This document shows, piece by piece, positions 49,311 to 56,175 of a stretch of DNA of 64,000 bases. The translations under genes and the position numbers were made by a program. Under the pieces are notes generated by a model. It searched no databases, was not told where the DNA came from, and saw nothing but the letters and a program-made list of their open reading frames with translations. Every line of letters starts with the position of its first letter. Position 1 is the stretch's first letter. This DNA comes from JABFXX01 sp964419605 (lineage in GTDB: Bacteria > Myxococcota_A > Polyangia > Haliangiales > Haliangiaceae): contig CAYQQM010000017.1 in assembly GCA_964419605.1 (NCBI GenBank), positions 1 to 64,000 of the forward strand, read 5' to 3'.

Positions 49311-50066
49311 TCACTGAGCTGCGCTTTGTGTATGGGGCTTGAACCGAACATGCACATGGTCGTTGTGGCCCGGCCAATGCCGGATGAGTCCAACCGACGA
49401 GCCCCGATCGCGTGGGTACTGAAAGATGAACTCGAGATCTGCATCGGGAGTACCGCGCTGACGCGCCCAACGATAGAGTCTGCGCTGAACGTCGTAGTCG
49501 AGGAACATCATCGCAACGCCATCGTCGCGCGCTGCCGTGCGAGCAAACGCCGCCAGTAGTGACCACGTTGCCTCCAGATCGAGGTCCGCATCGGCAGTGC
49601 CAAACCGCTCCGGGTATCCCGCCGGAACACGTTTGAAATAGAACCCAACGTCGACGTCGAGCCCGGTTCGATGCGAAACGTGGTTAGAAATCTTGCCGCC
49701 GTGCTCAGCCGATAGGTCCCCAATCGCCAACGTGTGAACCTCCGGACGCAACGCGCGAACCACAGCGATCGTCCGCCGCATGTGGTCGATGACATGCTCC
49801 GCACCATACGCGCGCCAGGGTCGGCGCACCTGGAATCCTTGGGCCGGGCGAAGCAGTTTGCCATGGTGGAGCTCTTCCGACGGCGCGCGAATGCTCGCCG
49901 CGATCCACGTAGCACCGTCGATCACAGCGAGGGCCTGGCGAGCTTTGGCTTCGTCGGATTTCAACCCGTGCAATCCGACTTTGCCATCGGCATGGGCAGG
50001 GGTCGCGAGTCCGAACGCCGCGAGGACGCACAGGGTCGAACAGCCGCTTCGCAACACGGTCGTCAT
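49311..50066 (-). CDS. mepA: Penicillin-insensitive murein endopeptidase-like protein (peptidase M74)
   Basis: 251 residues. The signal peptide ends ATPAHA. Metal-binding motifs of MepA/LAS peptidases are visible: HVSHRTGLDVDVGF (His and Asp) and GHNDHVHVRF (His). The preceding GDLSAEHGGKISN stretch is family-like. It cleaves D-Ala-meso-DAP crosslinks in periplasmic peptidoglycan. It stands alone, divergent from the VOC gene. Confidence 0.87.
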   Translation of the reverse strand: MTTVLRSGCSTLCVLAAFGLATPAHADGKVGLHGLKSDEAKARQALAVIDGATWIAASIRAPSEELHHGKLLRPAQGFQVRRPWRAYGAEHVIDHMRRTIAVVRALRPEVHTLAIGDLSAEHGGKISNHVSHRTGLDVDVGFYFKRVPAGYPERFGTADADLDLEATWSLLAAFARTAARDDGVAMMFLDYDVQRRLYRWARQRGTPDADLEFIFQYPRDRGSSVGLIRHWPGHNDHVHVRFKPHTQSAAQ

Positions 50067-50231
50067 TTTCGCTCGGCTTGCGCGGTCAAGCCACTATTCG
50101 CGCACGAACCCGAATCTCTACCCGACGGCATCACCGTCAGATCTTCGCCCGAATCGACCTTGCGCATTCGCAATGGGGGCGTAAGCTCGCCACCGTCATC
50201 GAGAAACCAACCAAGTCACTCGGAGGGTCCC
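50067..50231. promoter_or_regulatory. Divergent region between mepA and the VOC gene
   Basis: 165 bases with both promoters. CGGAGG (50221-50226) is the ribosome binding site for the ATG at 50232. No other clear element. Confidence 0.4.
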
Positions 50232-51005
50232 ATGGAAATTCAGAAGCCGGTCGCTGGAACGTTTTGCTGGGTGGAACTTCAAACCAAAGACCCCGCCGCA
50301 GCCAAAAAGCTGTACAGCGAACTCTTTGGTTGGACGGGAGAAGACATGCCCATGCCCAACGGCTCCTATACGATGTTCAAATCAGGAGGAAGCCAGGTCG
50401 GGGGGCTGATGCAGCTACCTGAAGGGGCGGCCAAAATGGGAGCCCCGCCGATGTGGGGAAGCTACATCGCTGTCGATGATGTGAAGGCCACTACGGATCT
50501 CGCCGCGAAACACGGCGCCAAGGTGCTGATGGGTCCCACGGCGATGGGGCCCGGCACGTTTTCTGTCATTCAAGATCCCACCGGCGGAGTATTCATGACG
50601 TGGCATTCGCCGCAGCCGATGGGAAGCTTCCTTTACGGTGAGCCCGGGGCGCTATGTTGGAACGAACTCGCGTCGAACAATGTCGATGTCGCGCAGCGCT
50701 TTTATACCCAAGTGTTTGGCTGGAAAGCGGATCTGCAAAACATGCCCGGCATGAACTACGTGGTGCTCAAGAATGGCGACAAGCCAATCGGCGGACTGAT
50801 GGAACAGTCCAAGGAAATGAAGGGAGCACCGAGCATGTGGACCTGCTACTTCGCCGTTGCCGATGCCGATGCAACGACGTCGAAAGCGGCCAAACTCGGC
50901 TGCAAAACCCTAGTGCCCCCGACCGATATCCCCAATGTCGGACGTTTCGCGTGGTTGCAAGATCCGCAAGGCGCCGTGTTCGCGATCATCAAGGAGATTC
51001 GCTGA
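50232..51005 (+). CDS. Two-domain VOC (glyoxalase-fold) protein
   Basis: 257 residues from the ATG at 50232 with CGGAGG upstream. Two VOC modules at about 8-120 and 130-257 repeat the pattern F-C-W-x-E-L-x-x-x-D-x-x-x-A-x-x-[FL]-Y-x-x-[LV]-F-G-W (FCWVELQTKDPAAAKKLYSE; LCWNELASNNVDVAQRFYTQ) and end F-x-x-x-x-D-P-x-G. This pair form is typical of small-molecule or hydroxylase-like VOC proteins in actinomycetes and myxobacteria. Metal ligands are not obvious. Substrate unknown. Upstream open frame to 49734 is antisense to mepA. Confidence 0.88.
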   Translation: MEIQKPVAGTFCWVELQTKDPAAAKKLYSELFGWTGEDMPMPNGSYTMFKSGGSQVGGLMQLPEGAAKMGAPPMWGSYIAVDDVKATTDLAAKHGAKVLMGPTAMGPGTFSVIQDPTGGVFMTWHSPQPMGSFLYGEPGALCWNELASNNVDVAQRFYTQVFGWKADLQNMPGMNYVVLKNGDKPIGGLMEQSKEMKGAPSMWTCYFAVADADATTSKAAKLGCKTLVPPTDIPNVGRFAWLQDPQGAVFAIIKEIR

Positions 51006-51010
51006 GCTCC

Positions 51011-51079
51011 GCAATCACGGCTTCGAGATCCTGGGCCGCGAGGCGTGAGTTGGTGCGCACACCAGATACGAGGTCGTCA
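51011..51079 (+). repeat. 69-bp direct repeat, copy 1 (outside the zinc-finger gene)
   Basis: Differs from 51117-51185 at only three positions, with 106-bp spacing. Read on the minus strand it would encode DDLVSGVRTNSRLAAQDLEA, the C-terminus of the zinc-finger protein, but it lies beyond that gene's stop. It is a tandem duplication of the 3' end. Confidence 0.85.
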
Positions 51080-51097
51080 CCTTCGGAACGAATCGGT

Positions 51098-51652
51098 TCA
51101 GGTGCGGCACACCTCAGCAATCACGGCTTCTAGATCCTGGGCTGTGAGGCGTGAGTTGGTGCGCACACCAGATACGAGGTCGTCAAGAGAACCGTTCGTG
51201 CGTTCGAGGTTGCCCGCGACACACGCCGGATGCAGATAGCCTGCTCCGCGCGTCACCATACTCCCGGTATCTATCTCGCGCTCTATCGCAACTCGGAACG
51301 CGTCCTTGGCGATGGGCTGTTCGCATTGCATGCACTTCGCTCGCCCGGTCGGAGCGCGGTCCGCGTAGGGGAAGCCTCCTGGCTTCGCGTTGCCCTTTTG
51401 CAGCGCAGCAGCGATGGCTGCGTCGATGTCCGCTTTATTGGCAATCGCACCGCCGTAGTCGGCCATCGCGGCGCCCAGCTCTGCCGGCAACTTGGCTGCA
51501 GCGCACAACAGGTGGTGCCACGCCAGGCTAGGCGAAGCGCTGAACTGCGTTACCACTTCGACGCCGAGCCGGAGTTCTCCTTTGGAAATCGGCTTCTTGC
51601 ACGTGCGGCAACTCGCACGACCCGACTTTGCTTCCTCGATGAGGTTCGCCAT
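51098..51652 (-). CDS. Protein with two PARP-type zinc fingers
   Basis: 184 residues. The first finger (about 8-60) reads GRASCRTCKKPISKGELRLGVEV ... WHHLLCAA, and the second (about 100-155) GRAKCMQCEQPIAKDAFRVAIER ... YLHPACVA, giving C-x2-C...H-x2-C each, like eukaryotic PARP1 DNA-break fingers (GRAxCxxCxxxIxKGxxRxG). A helical end follows. Such fingers bind DNA ends or nicks. No catalytic PARP domain is present. It may be a DNA-break sensor or an adaptor. The 3' end is duplicated (69-bp repeat). Confidence 0.85.
   Translation of the reverse strand: MANLIEEAKSGRASCRTCKKPISKGELRLGVEVVTQFSASPSLAWHHLLCAAAKLPAELGAAMADYGGAIANKADIDAAIAAALQKGNAKPGGFPYADRAPTGRAKCMQCEQPIAKDAFRVAIEREIDTGSMVTRGAGYLHPACVAGNLERTNGSLDDLVSGVRTNSRLTAQDLEAVIAEVCRT
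51117..51185 (+). repeat. 69-bp direct repeat, copy 2 (inside the zinc-finger gene 3' end)
   Basis: The in-gene partner of copy 1. It encodes the final DDLVSGVRTNSRL plus TAQDLEAVIAE of the PARP-type finger protein. Confidence 0.85.
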
Positions 51653-51778
51653 GGCACGAACCTACTGCAACCGCACCTGGCGCCAAAATGAGTGGTTGAA
51701 AAACCAGCCCAAATTGGGGATGTTCCAGGTGCTCGAACGGTAACAGACTCGACCGCCGAACCTTACGCAGGAGAGACG

Positions 51779-52351
51779 ATGAGCAAAATGGCTCCGCAGC
51801 AGGACCGCATCCTCCCACAAGAAAAAATGGTTCCTGAGGTTCAGATTCGAAATGTTCCTGCGGGATTCTCGCGAATCGAACTAGCCGGAATCACTCAGTA
51901 CCATTCAGGAGAATTTTCGGCGTCCGCCCTCGCGGAGGCAGTTGCGAGCAAGGACAACCGCATCCGCACGACGAACGACGTCATGAGTGACCTGAATCAA
52001 TTCTTGGTCCCATATGAGGCCCCGCCATTCGCCCCGGCACCCGGCCCCGGGACTGTCTTTGCGGCAGCGGGATATCTCATGGAAATCGCTGTCGCGAGTC
52101 GAGCGTTCCAGCATCTCGCCAGTGAGCTAGGTTTGCTGGAGAAATTGTGGCCCTTCGCACAGCGGATTCTAGCAGCCGTCCGACCTGCATGGCGTTTGAA
52201 CAAGGTGCCTGAGTCCATGGCCAAAGGAGTCACCAAAGACGCGAACGTGGTGGTTCAAGAATTTCGCACGCACGTGAAAGGAATTCCCGGAGCCCGAAAA
52301 TTGATCAAAGCATTTACCGCATTCAAGGACGCTGTGATTCGCAACCTATAG
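51779..52351 (+). CDS. Hypothetical protein
   Basis: 190 residues from the ATG at 51779, preceded by AGGAGAGA. Mixed helical protein. A hydrophobic stretch near 80-105 (GTVFAAAGYLMEIAVASRAF) may be a membrane-associated helix. A basic C-terminus follows (GARKLIKAFTAFKDAVIRNL). No family recognised. It faces the protease gene convergently; no operon partner is evident. Confidence 0.65.
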   Translation: MSKMAPQQDRILPQEKMVPEVQIRNVPAGFSRIELAGITQYHSGEFSASALAEAVASKDNRIRTTNDVMSDLNQFLVPYEAPPFAPAPGPGTVFAAAGYLMEIAVASRAFQHLASELGLLEKLWPFAQRILAAVRPAWRLNKVPESMAKGVTKDANVVVQEFRTHVKGIPGARKLIKAFTAFKDAVIRNL

Positions 52352-52399
52352 CGCAGCCAAAGCTGTCCTCCCAATTGCTAATCACCCAAGGGATCAAGC

Positions 52400-52418
52400 G
52401 CCGGCCATAAAAGCCGGC
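52400..52418. terminator. Possible bidirectional hairpin between convergent genes
   Basis: GCCGGC (52400-52405) and GCCGGC (52413-52418) pair around a 7-base A-rich loop. It lies between two converging genes, its right arm reaching the first base of the HtrA stop codon (52418-52420). There is no T-run, so it is a weak terminator candidate. Confidence 0.35.
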
Positions 52419-53485
52419 TAGGGGCGTTGCCCGCTAGCGGACCACCGCCGCGCTACGTCGATCAGGCCGTCAAAGGCGTCGCGCATTGCCCACGCTTTTT
52501 CTCTAAACGAACGCACGCTGGTCGCGCGCAGCAGGCCATCGCCAAACGCGGTGCGTACGCCCTTGCAGCCGCTATCCTTCTCGAACCGAAGCGCGGTGCC
52601 TTCGTAGATGCGGTAGCACGCTTCAAATCCCGCAAGGGTGCCGGTGTTGTAAAGCGGCGCACCATTCTGAATCGCTTCCTCGATCGCGGTGACCACGGTT
52701 TCGATATCGGACCGGTCACAGCCGCTGAGCACGGCGAGAGAGTGGCGGGGGACTCGGCGCTGAATCTCCACCTGCTCTTCGCCGCTATCGCCGCGCGCCT
52801 TGGCCAAATCCGTGGTGGCTTTGACAAATTCGCCCACAGCGATGTTCTGAAGCTGCTGCATCATCGGTCGGAGGTAATTGGCCGGCACTGCCAGATTGAT
52901 ATTCTGTCCCTGGGCCACGATCATCGTCGTTACGCCGATCACTTCGCCAAACTGGTTGAATAGCGGGCCGCCGCTGGAACCGGGGGAAATCGGCGCCGAA
53001 ATTTGCAGAATCGTCAACTCCGGCGACAAATGGCGTACCTGCGATATCAGTCCGTCGGTGATCGAGTAGTCCATCCCCAGCGGATTGCCAATCGCATAGA
53101 CCTTGTCGCCGGCAGAAGCGGTATTCGAATCGCCCAGCCGAACCGAGGACAGCGCTCCGTTCGGTTGAATCCGCATGAGTGCGAGATCGTGGTCGCGATC
53201 GATTCCTGCGATCGACACCACGGGATACTCGCCGCGGTTGTTATGAAGCTTGACCTTGATCGCGGGCTCGCCTTCGATGACGTGAAGGTTAGTCGCAATG
53301 AGTCCCGACCGATCCAAAATGAATCCCGTGCCAACGCGCTCGCTACCGGTTTCAACCCGAACGATCGCCGGGCTCGACGCATCCACGATTTCTCGCGGCG
53401 ACATGCGCACGTAGTTCCCCTGTCGGCCACCACAGCCGAAAGCTGTAGCGACAATGCCTATTAGGAACCGCGCAACCGGGCGCAT
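52418..53485 (-). CDS. HtrA-like trypsin-fold lipoprotein protease without PDZ
   Basis: 355 residues. The signal ends in a lipobox (TAFGC). The trypsin-fold domain at about 30-230 has the catalytic triad: TNLHVIEG (His), DHDLALMRI (Asp), and SPGSSGGPLF (Ser). The GNPLGMDYSITDG segment is typical of HtrA/DegP-type enzymes. No PDZ domain follows; instead a C-terminal helical region with Cys pairs (LSGCDRSD, EACYRIYEG). It probably degrades or senses misfolded envelope proteins, anchored by lipid. Confidence 0.88.
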   Translation of the reverse strand: MRPVARFLIGIVATAFGCGGRQGNYVRMSPREIVDASSPAIVRVETGSERVGTGFILDRSGLIATNLHVIEGEPAIKVKLHNNRGEYPVVSIAGIDRDHDLALMRIQPNGALSSVRLGDSNTASAGDKVYAIGNPLGMDYSITDGLISQVRHLSPELTILQISAPISPGSSGGPLFNQFGEVIGVTTMIVAQGQNINLAVPANYLRPMMQQLQNIAVGEFVKATTDLAKARGDSGEEQVEIQRRVPRHSLAVLSGCDRSDIETVVTAIEEAIQNGAPLYNTGTLAGFEACYRIYEGTALRFEKDSGCKGVRTAFGDGLLRATSVRSFREKAWAMRDAFDGLIDVARRWSASGQRP

Positions 53486-53533
53486 TGTTCTATGATACCG
53501 CTCCTGAGGGCGGTCGTCACCCGGCCGATGGAG

Positions 53534-54100
53534 TTACGGAGCCTTGTCGTGCGGTGTGAGATGAATTTGCAACATCCCCTTGTCCAGAGCCTCGCGAAAG
53601 CCGCGCGGGTTGCGCCGTGGGTCAATTCCCGAGCGAACGCCAGCATCTAGACTCTGCTGGAACAGCGATAATCTCACCTCTTCCCAGCTGGGGCATCCGT
53701 CCTCGGAACGGCGAGATGCTCGGCACGCCGCCAGTGCGCGGTTGGCATAATCGAGACCACGAATTACGTCGAGCCGTTCCACAAACGCCCCAGACGCTGC
53801 AAACAGCGCTCGCCACAGCGAGGGCGAGGCTTTTGCTCGCTCGCTTCCTCGAACCGCCTCGTCGATGGCCCAATCTTTCTGACCGGCTTCGTCTAGCGCG
53901 CGTGTGAGATCCGCCACAGCCTGGCCATCGGTGGGACGAGCAATCGTTCGCGCCTCTGCGATCGCGACGGCAAACTGCTCCCCTGGATCCGCTTTGAACA
54001 CGGGGGTTGCGTACATCTGGCGACTAGGTAAGGCGATCAGCACCGCGATCACCGCGGCGACCCCCAGATCGACAATTCCAACCACTCGTCCCAGCTGCAT
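53534..54100 (-). CDS. Membrane-anchored hypothetical protein
   Basis: 188 residues from the ATG at 54100. One N-terminal transmembrane segment (VVGIVDLGVAAVIAVLIAL) is followed by an extracytoplasmic helical domain. Cys residues near 125-135 (CRASRRSEDGCPSWEE) may pair. No family recognised. It lies upstream of the HtrA-like gene on the same strand with a 48-bp gap, so they may form one unit. Divergent from the ExbB gene. Confidence 0.6.
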   Translation of the reverse strand: MQLGRVVGIVDLGVAAVIAVLIALPSRQMYATPVFKADPGEQFAVAIAEARTIARPTDGQAVADLTRALDEAGQKDWAIDEAVRGSERAKASPSLWRALFAASGAFVERLDVIRGLDYANRALAACRASRRSEDGCPSWEEVRLSLFQQSLDAGVRSGIDPRRNPRGFREALDKGMLQIHLTPHDKAP

Positions 54101-54302
54101 CGTTGTTATAGGACACCATACCCCTACCGGCGTTCCCATGGGCGAGGCGGAGGCCCGATACGATGGAAGTAACATCCATCACTGAGGCAAAATGCAACGG
54201 AGCGTCCCGAGATGCTACGGGGATACTTCAATAACCAACCACCCGTACTCGTACATTTTCCGGGTTTTGGCTCGTGGATCGGCGGTTGCACTAGGGCTTG
54301 CC

Positions 54303-54944
54303 ATGCTTACAAAGATCTCGACTGCGTTCCACAAGGGCGGGTGGGGTATGTGGCCCATCCTGCTTACATCCGTCATCACCATTGCAATCATCGTGGAGCG
54401 CGCGGTCTATTTGTTCCGCGCCTCGGTCGACAAGGACAAGCTGCTTGCGCTCCTCAAGAGCCAAGTCATGAGCGGCAACGTCCAGGGCGCAATCAAGGTC
54501 TGCTCAGGCAATCCAACGCCCATGACCCGGATCGTCCAGGCTGGACTCATGAAGTTCAACAAGAGCGATGAAGAAGTCCAAGCGGCGATGGATGAAGCGG
54601 CGCTGCGCGAGCTGCCCAAGATCAATGCTCGTACGCCTTACCTCGCGATGACGGCGAACTTCGCCGTGATGGCGGGTCTGCTCGGAACCATCGGCGGAAT
54701 GATCACGTCGTTCGGCTCCGTGGGCTCGGACGAAGGTGGCAACAAAGCAACGGAGCTCGCCAACGGCATCTCGGAAGCGCTGAACTGTACGTTCTTCGGA
54801 ATCCTAACCTCGCTCATCGGTCTGCTGGGGTACTCGCTGCTTCAGGGCAAGACCACCGCGGTTACCGACGATATCAACGAGGTCACGGTGCAGGTCGTAA
54901 ACTTGGTGACCACGCACCGGGCGCAAATGCAGCCCAATATGTAG
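54303..54944 (+). CDS. MotA/TolQ/ExbB-family proton channel
   Basis: 213 residues from the ATG at 54303. Three membrane helices: WPILLTSVITIAIIVERAVYLF, AMTANFAVMAGLLGTIGGMITSF (with the conserved T-A-x-x-x-x-GLLGTI channel motif) and ALNCTFFGILTSLIGLLGYSLL. The cytosolic loop carries AALRELPKINARTPYL. ExbB/TolQ proteins form the pentameric stator that uses the proton gradient with ExbD/TolR. The frame is open upstream to an ATG at 54192, which adds a hydrophobic segment not seen in the family. First of a four-gene motor operon. Confidence 0.93.
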   Translation: MLTKISTAFHKGGWGMWPILLTSVITIAIIVERAVYLFRASVDKDKLLALLKSQVMSGNVQGAIKVCSGNPTPMTRIVQAGLMKFNKSDEEVQAAMDEAALRELPKINARTPYLAMTANFAVMAGLLGTIGGMITSFGSVGSDEGGNKATELANGISEALNCTFFGILTSLIGLLGYSLLQGKTTAVTDDINEVTVQVVNLVTTHRAQMQPNM

Positions 54945-54996
54945 CTAGTTCTCGTCTGCCACAACTTGCACGCAATACAGGCGAGGAGAATTAGCT

Positions 54997-55503
54997 ATGG
55001 GCGCAGCAGTCGGTACCGGCGATGGAAAAAAGAGCGTTAACGTCGAGCTCAATATTGTTCCGTTCATCGATCTGATGAGCTGTTTGACCGCATTCCTGCT
55101 CGTGACAGCGGTGTGGGTCAATATCGCCCAGATCAACATTCAGCCAAAAGGCCGAAGCCGCGACACCACGACAGTGATCAGCGACATCGACGAGGTAAAG
55201 CTGTCGGTGCTGTTACAGGCTGACCGAATTTGGGTCGGCTTGTCGCGGATCAACGAATTCCAAGAGATCCCCAAAAAGCCGGATGGCCCGGATTGGGAGA
55301 AATTCGAGACGACGATCAAAGAGCATAAGGCGTCGGCCTTCTTCGCGGACCGAACAGACATCGAGGTCGCGGCAGAATCTACCCGGGACGCCCCGGTCAA
55401 ATATCAAGACATCATCCATGCGATGGACGTGGCCCTGAAGGTCGGGTTCATCGATGTGGGACTTACCGACCCTAACGGCCTCTCTGCGCGGCCGAGCTTG
55501 TAA
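54997..55503 (+). CDS. ExbD/TolR-family stator protein (first)
   Basis: 168 residues. A short cytosolic N-terminus precedes NIVPFIDLMSCLTAFLLVTAVWV, the TM helix with the conserved proton-carrying Asp after P-F/I. A periplasmic domain follows (VKLSVLLQADRIWVGLS, YQDIIHAMDVALKVGFIDVGLTDP). It works with the ExbB-like channel just upstream. The 52-bp gap contains GGCGAGGAG. Confidence 0.92.
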   Translation: MGAAVGTGDGKKSVNVELNIVPFIDLMSCLTAFLLVTAVWVNIAQINIQPKGRSRDTTTVISDIDEVKLSVLLQADRIWVGLSRINEFQEIPKKPDGPDWEKFETTIKEHKASAFFADRTDIEVAAESTRDAPVKYQDIIHAMDVALKVGFIDVGLTDPNGLSARPSL

Positions 55504-55512
55504 AGGAAAGCC

Positions 55513-56121
55513 ATGCCGGTACATTCAGCAGGCCCGCGCCTCTACCACTCTGTTCGATTCAAGCACTTGGTAAAACACTCGGGGTCGAGCGCATCGGCGC
55601 GCGCCTCGAACATCGCGATGAACCTGACTCCGTTCGTCGACATGATGACGATTCTCGTCACGTTCCTCTTGATGGTGTTTTCGTCCACAGGTCAGCTGCT
55701 TCAAGCCCAAAAAGGCCTGGACCTGCCGATTGCAGACCGCCGCGATACGTTGCAGGAGGCGCCGGTTATCATCGTTACGAAGAACGAAATTACCTATCAG
55801 GGGCAGCTGGTGGCGACGACCGAGAGCGTACTACTCGACGACTCGCCAACGTTTAAGGTCGATGCGCTGTTCGAGCGCCTCGACGCGAGCGCCAAGAAGA
55901 TCAAGGAGGATGCCCTGATGGGCAAACTGCCCAAAGATCTCGCCAAAGCATGTGAGGACGCAAAGCAAAACATCCGGGCCGCCGCGGGCAAGTTCTGCCC
56001 TGATGGATTGGCGATCCTCCAGGCGGACGAAGGCAGCGACGCCCGGCTGATCAACAAAATCGTGAATACGGCCAAACTTGCGGGGTTCGACAATCTGTTG
56101 TTCGCGGTGAAGAACAAGTAA
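55513..56121 (+). CDS. ExbD/TolR-family stator protein (second)
   Basis: 202 residues, only 9 bases after the first ExbD. The TM helix MNLTPFVDMMTILVTFLLMVF holds the conserved Asp. The periplasmic part is longer than in the first copy, with a Lys/Asp-rich loop (ALFERLDASAKKIKEDALMGKLPKDLAKACEDA) and two Cys. Two different ExbD-like subunits per ExbB allow a heterodimeric periplasmic clamp, as in TolR-type or gliding (AglR/AglS) motors. Confidence 0.92.
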   Translation: MPVHSAGPRLYHSVRFKHLVKHSGSSASARASNIAMNLTPFVDMMTILVTFLLMVFSSTGQLLQAQKGLDLPIADRRDTLQEAPVIIVTKNEITYQGQLVATTESVLLDDSPTFKVDALFERLDASAKKIKEDALMGKLPKDLAKACEDAKQNIRAAAGKFCPDGLAILQADEGSDARLINKIVNTAKLAGFDNLLFAVKNK

Positions 56122-56175
56122 GATTGAGCTTGGGTCCCAATTTCACGGACCCAAACGCGTGAAAGGGAATTTGGC

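Noticed and set aside
49734..50231. Longer N-terminus for the VOC protein
   Set aside because: The extension is antisense to mepA; the ATG at 50232 has a good CGGAGG site and begins the first VOC module.
51011..51185. 69-bp repeats as attachment sites of a mobile element
   Set aside because: Only about 40 bases separate the copies and nothing lies between them; tandem duplication is simpler.
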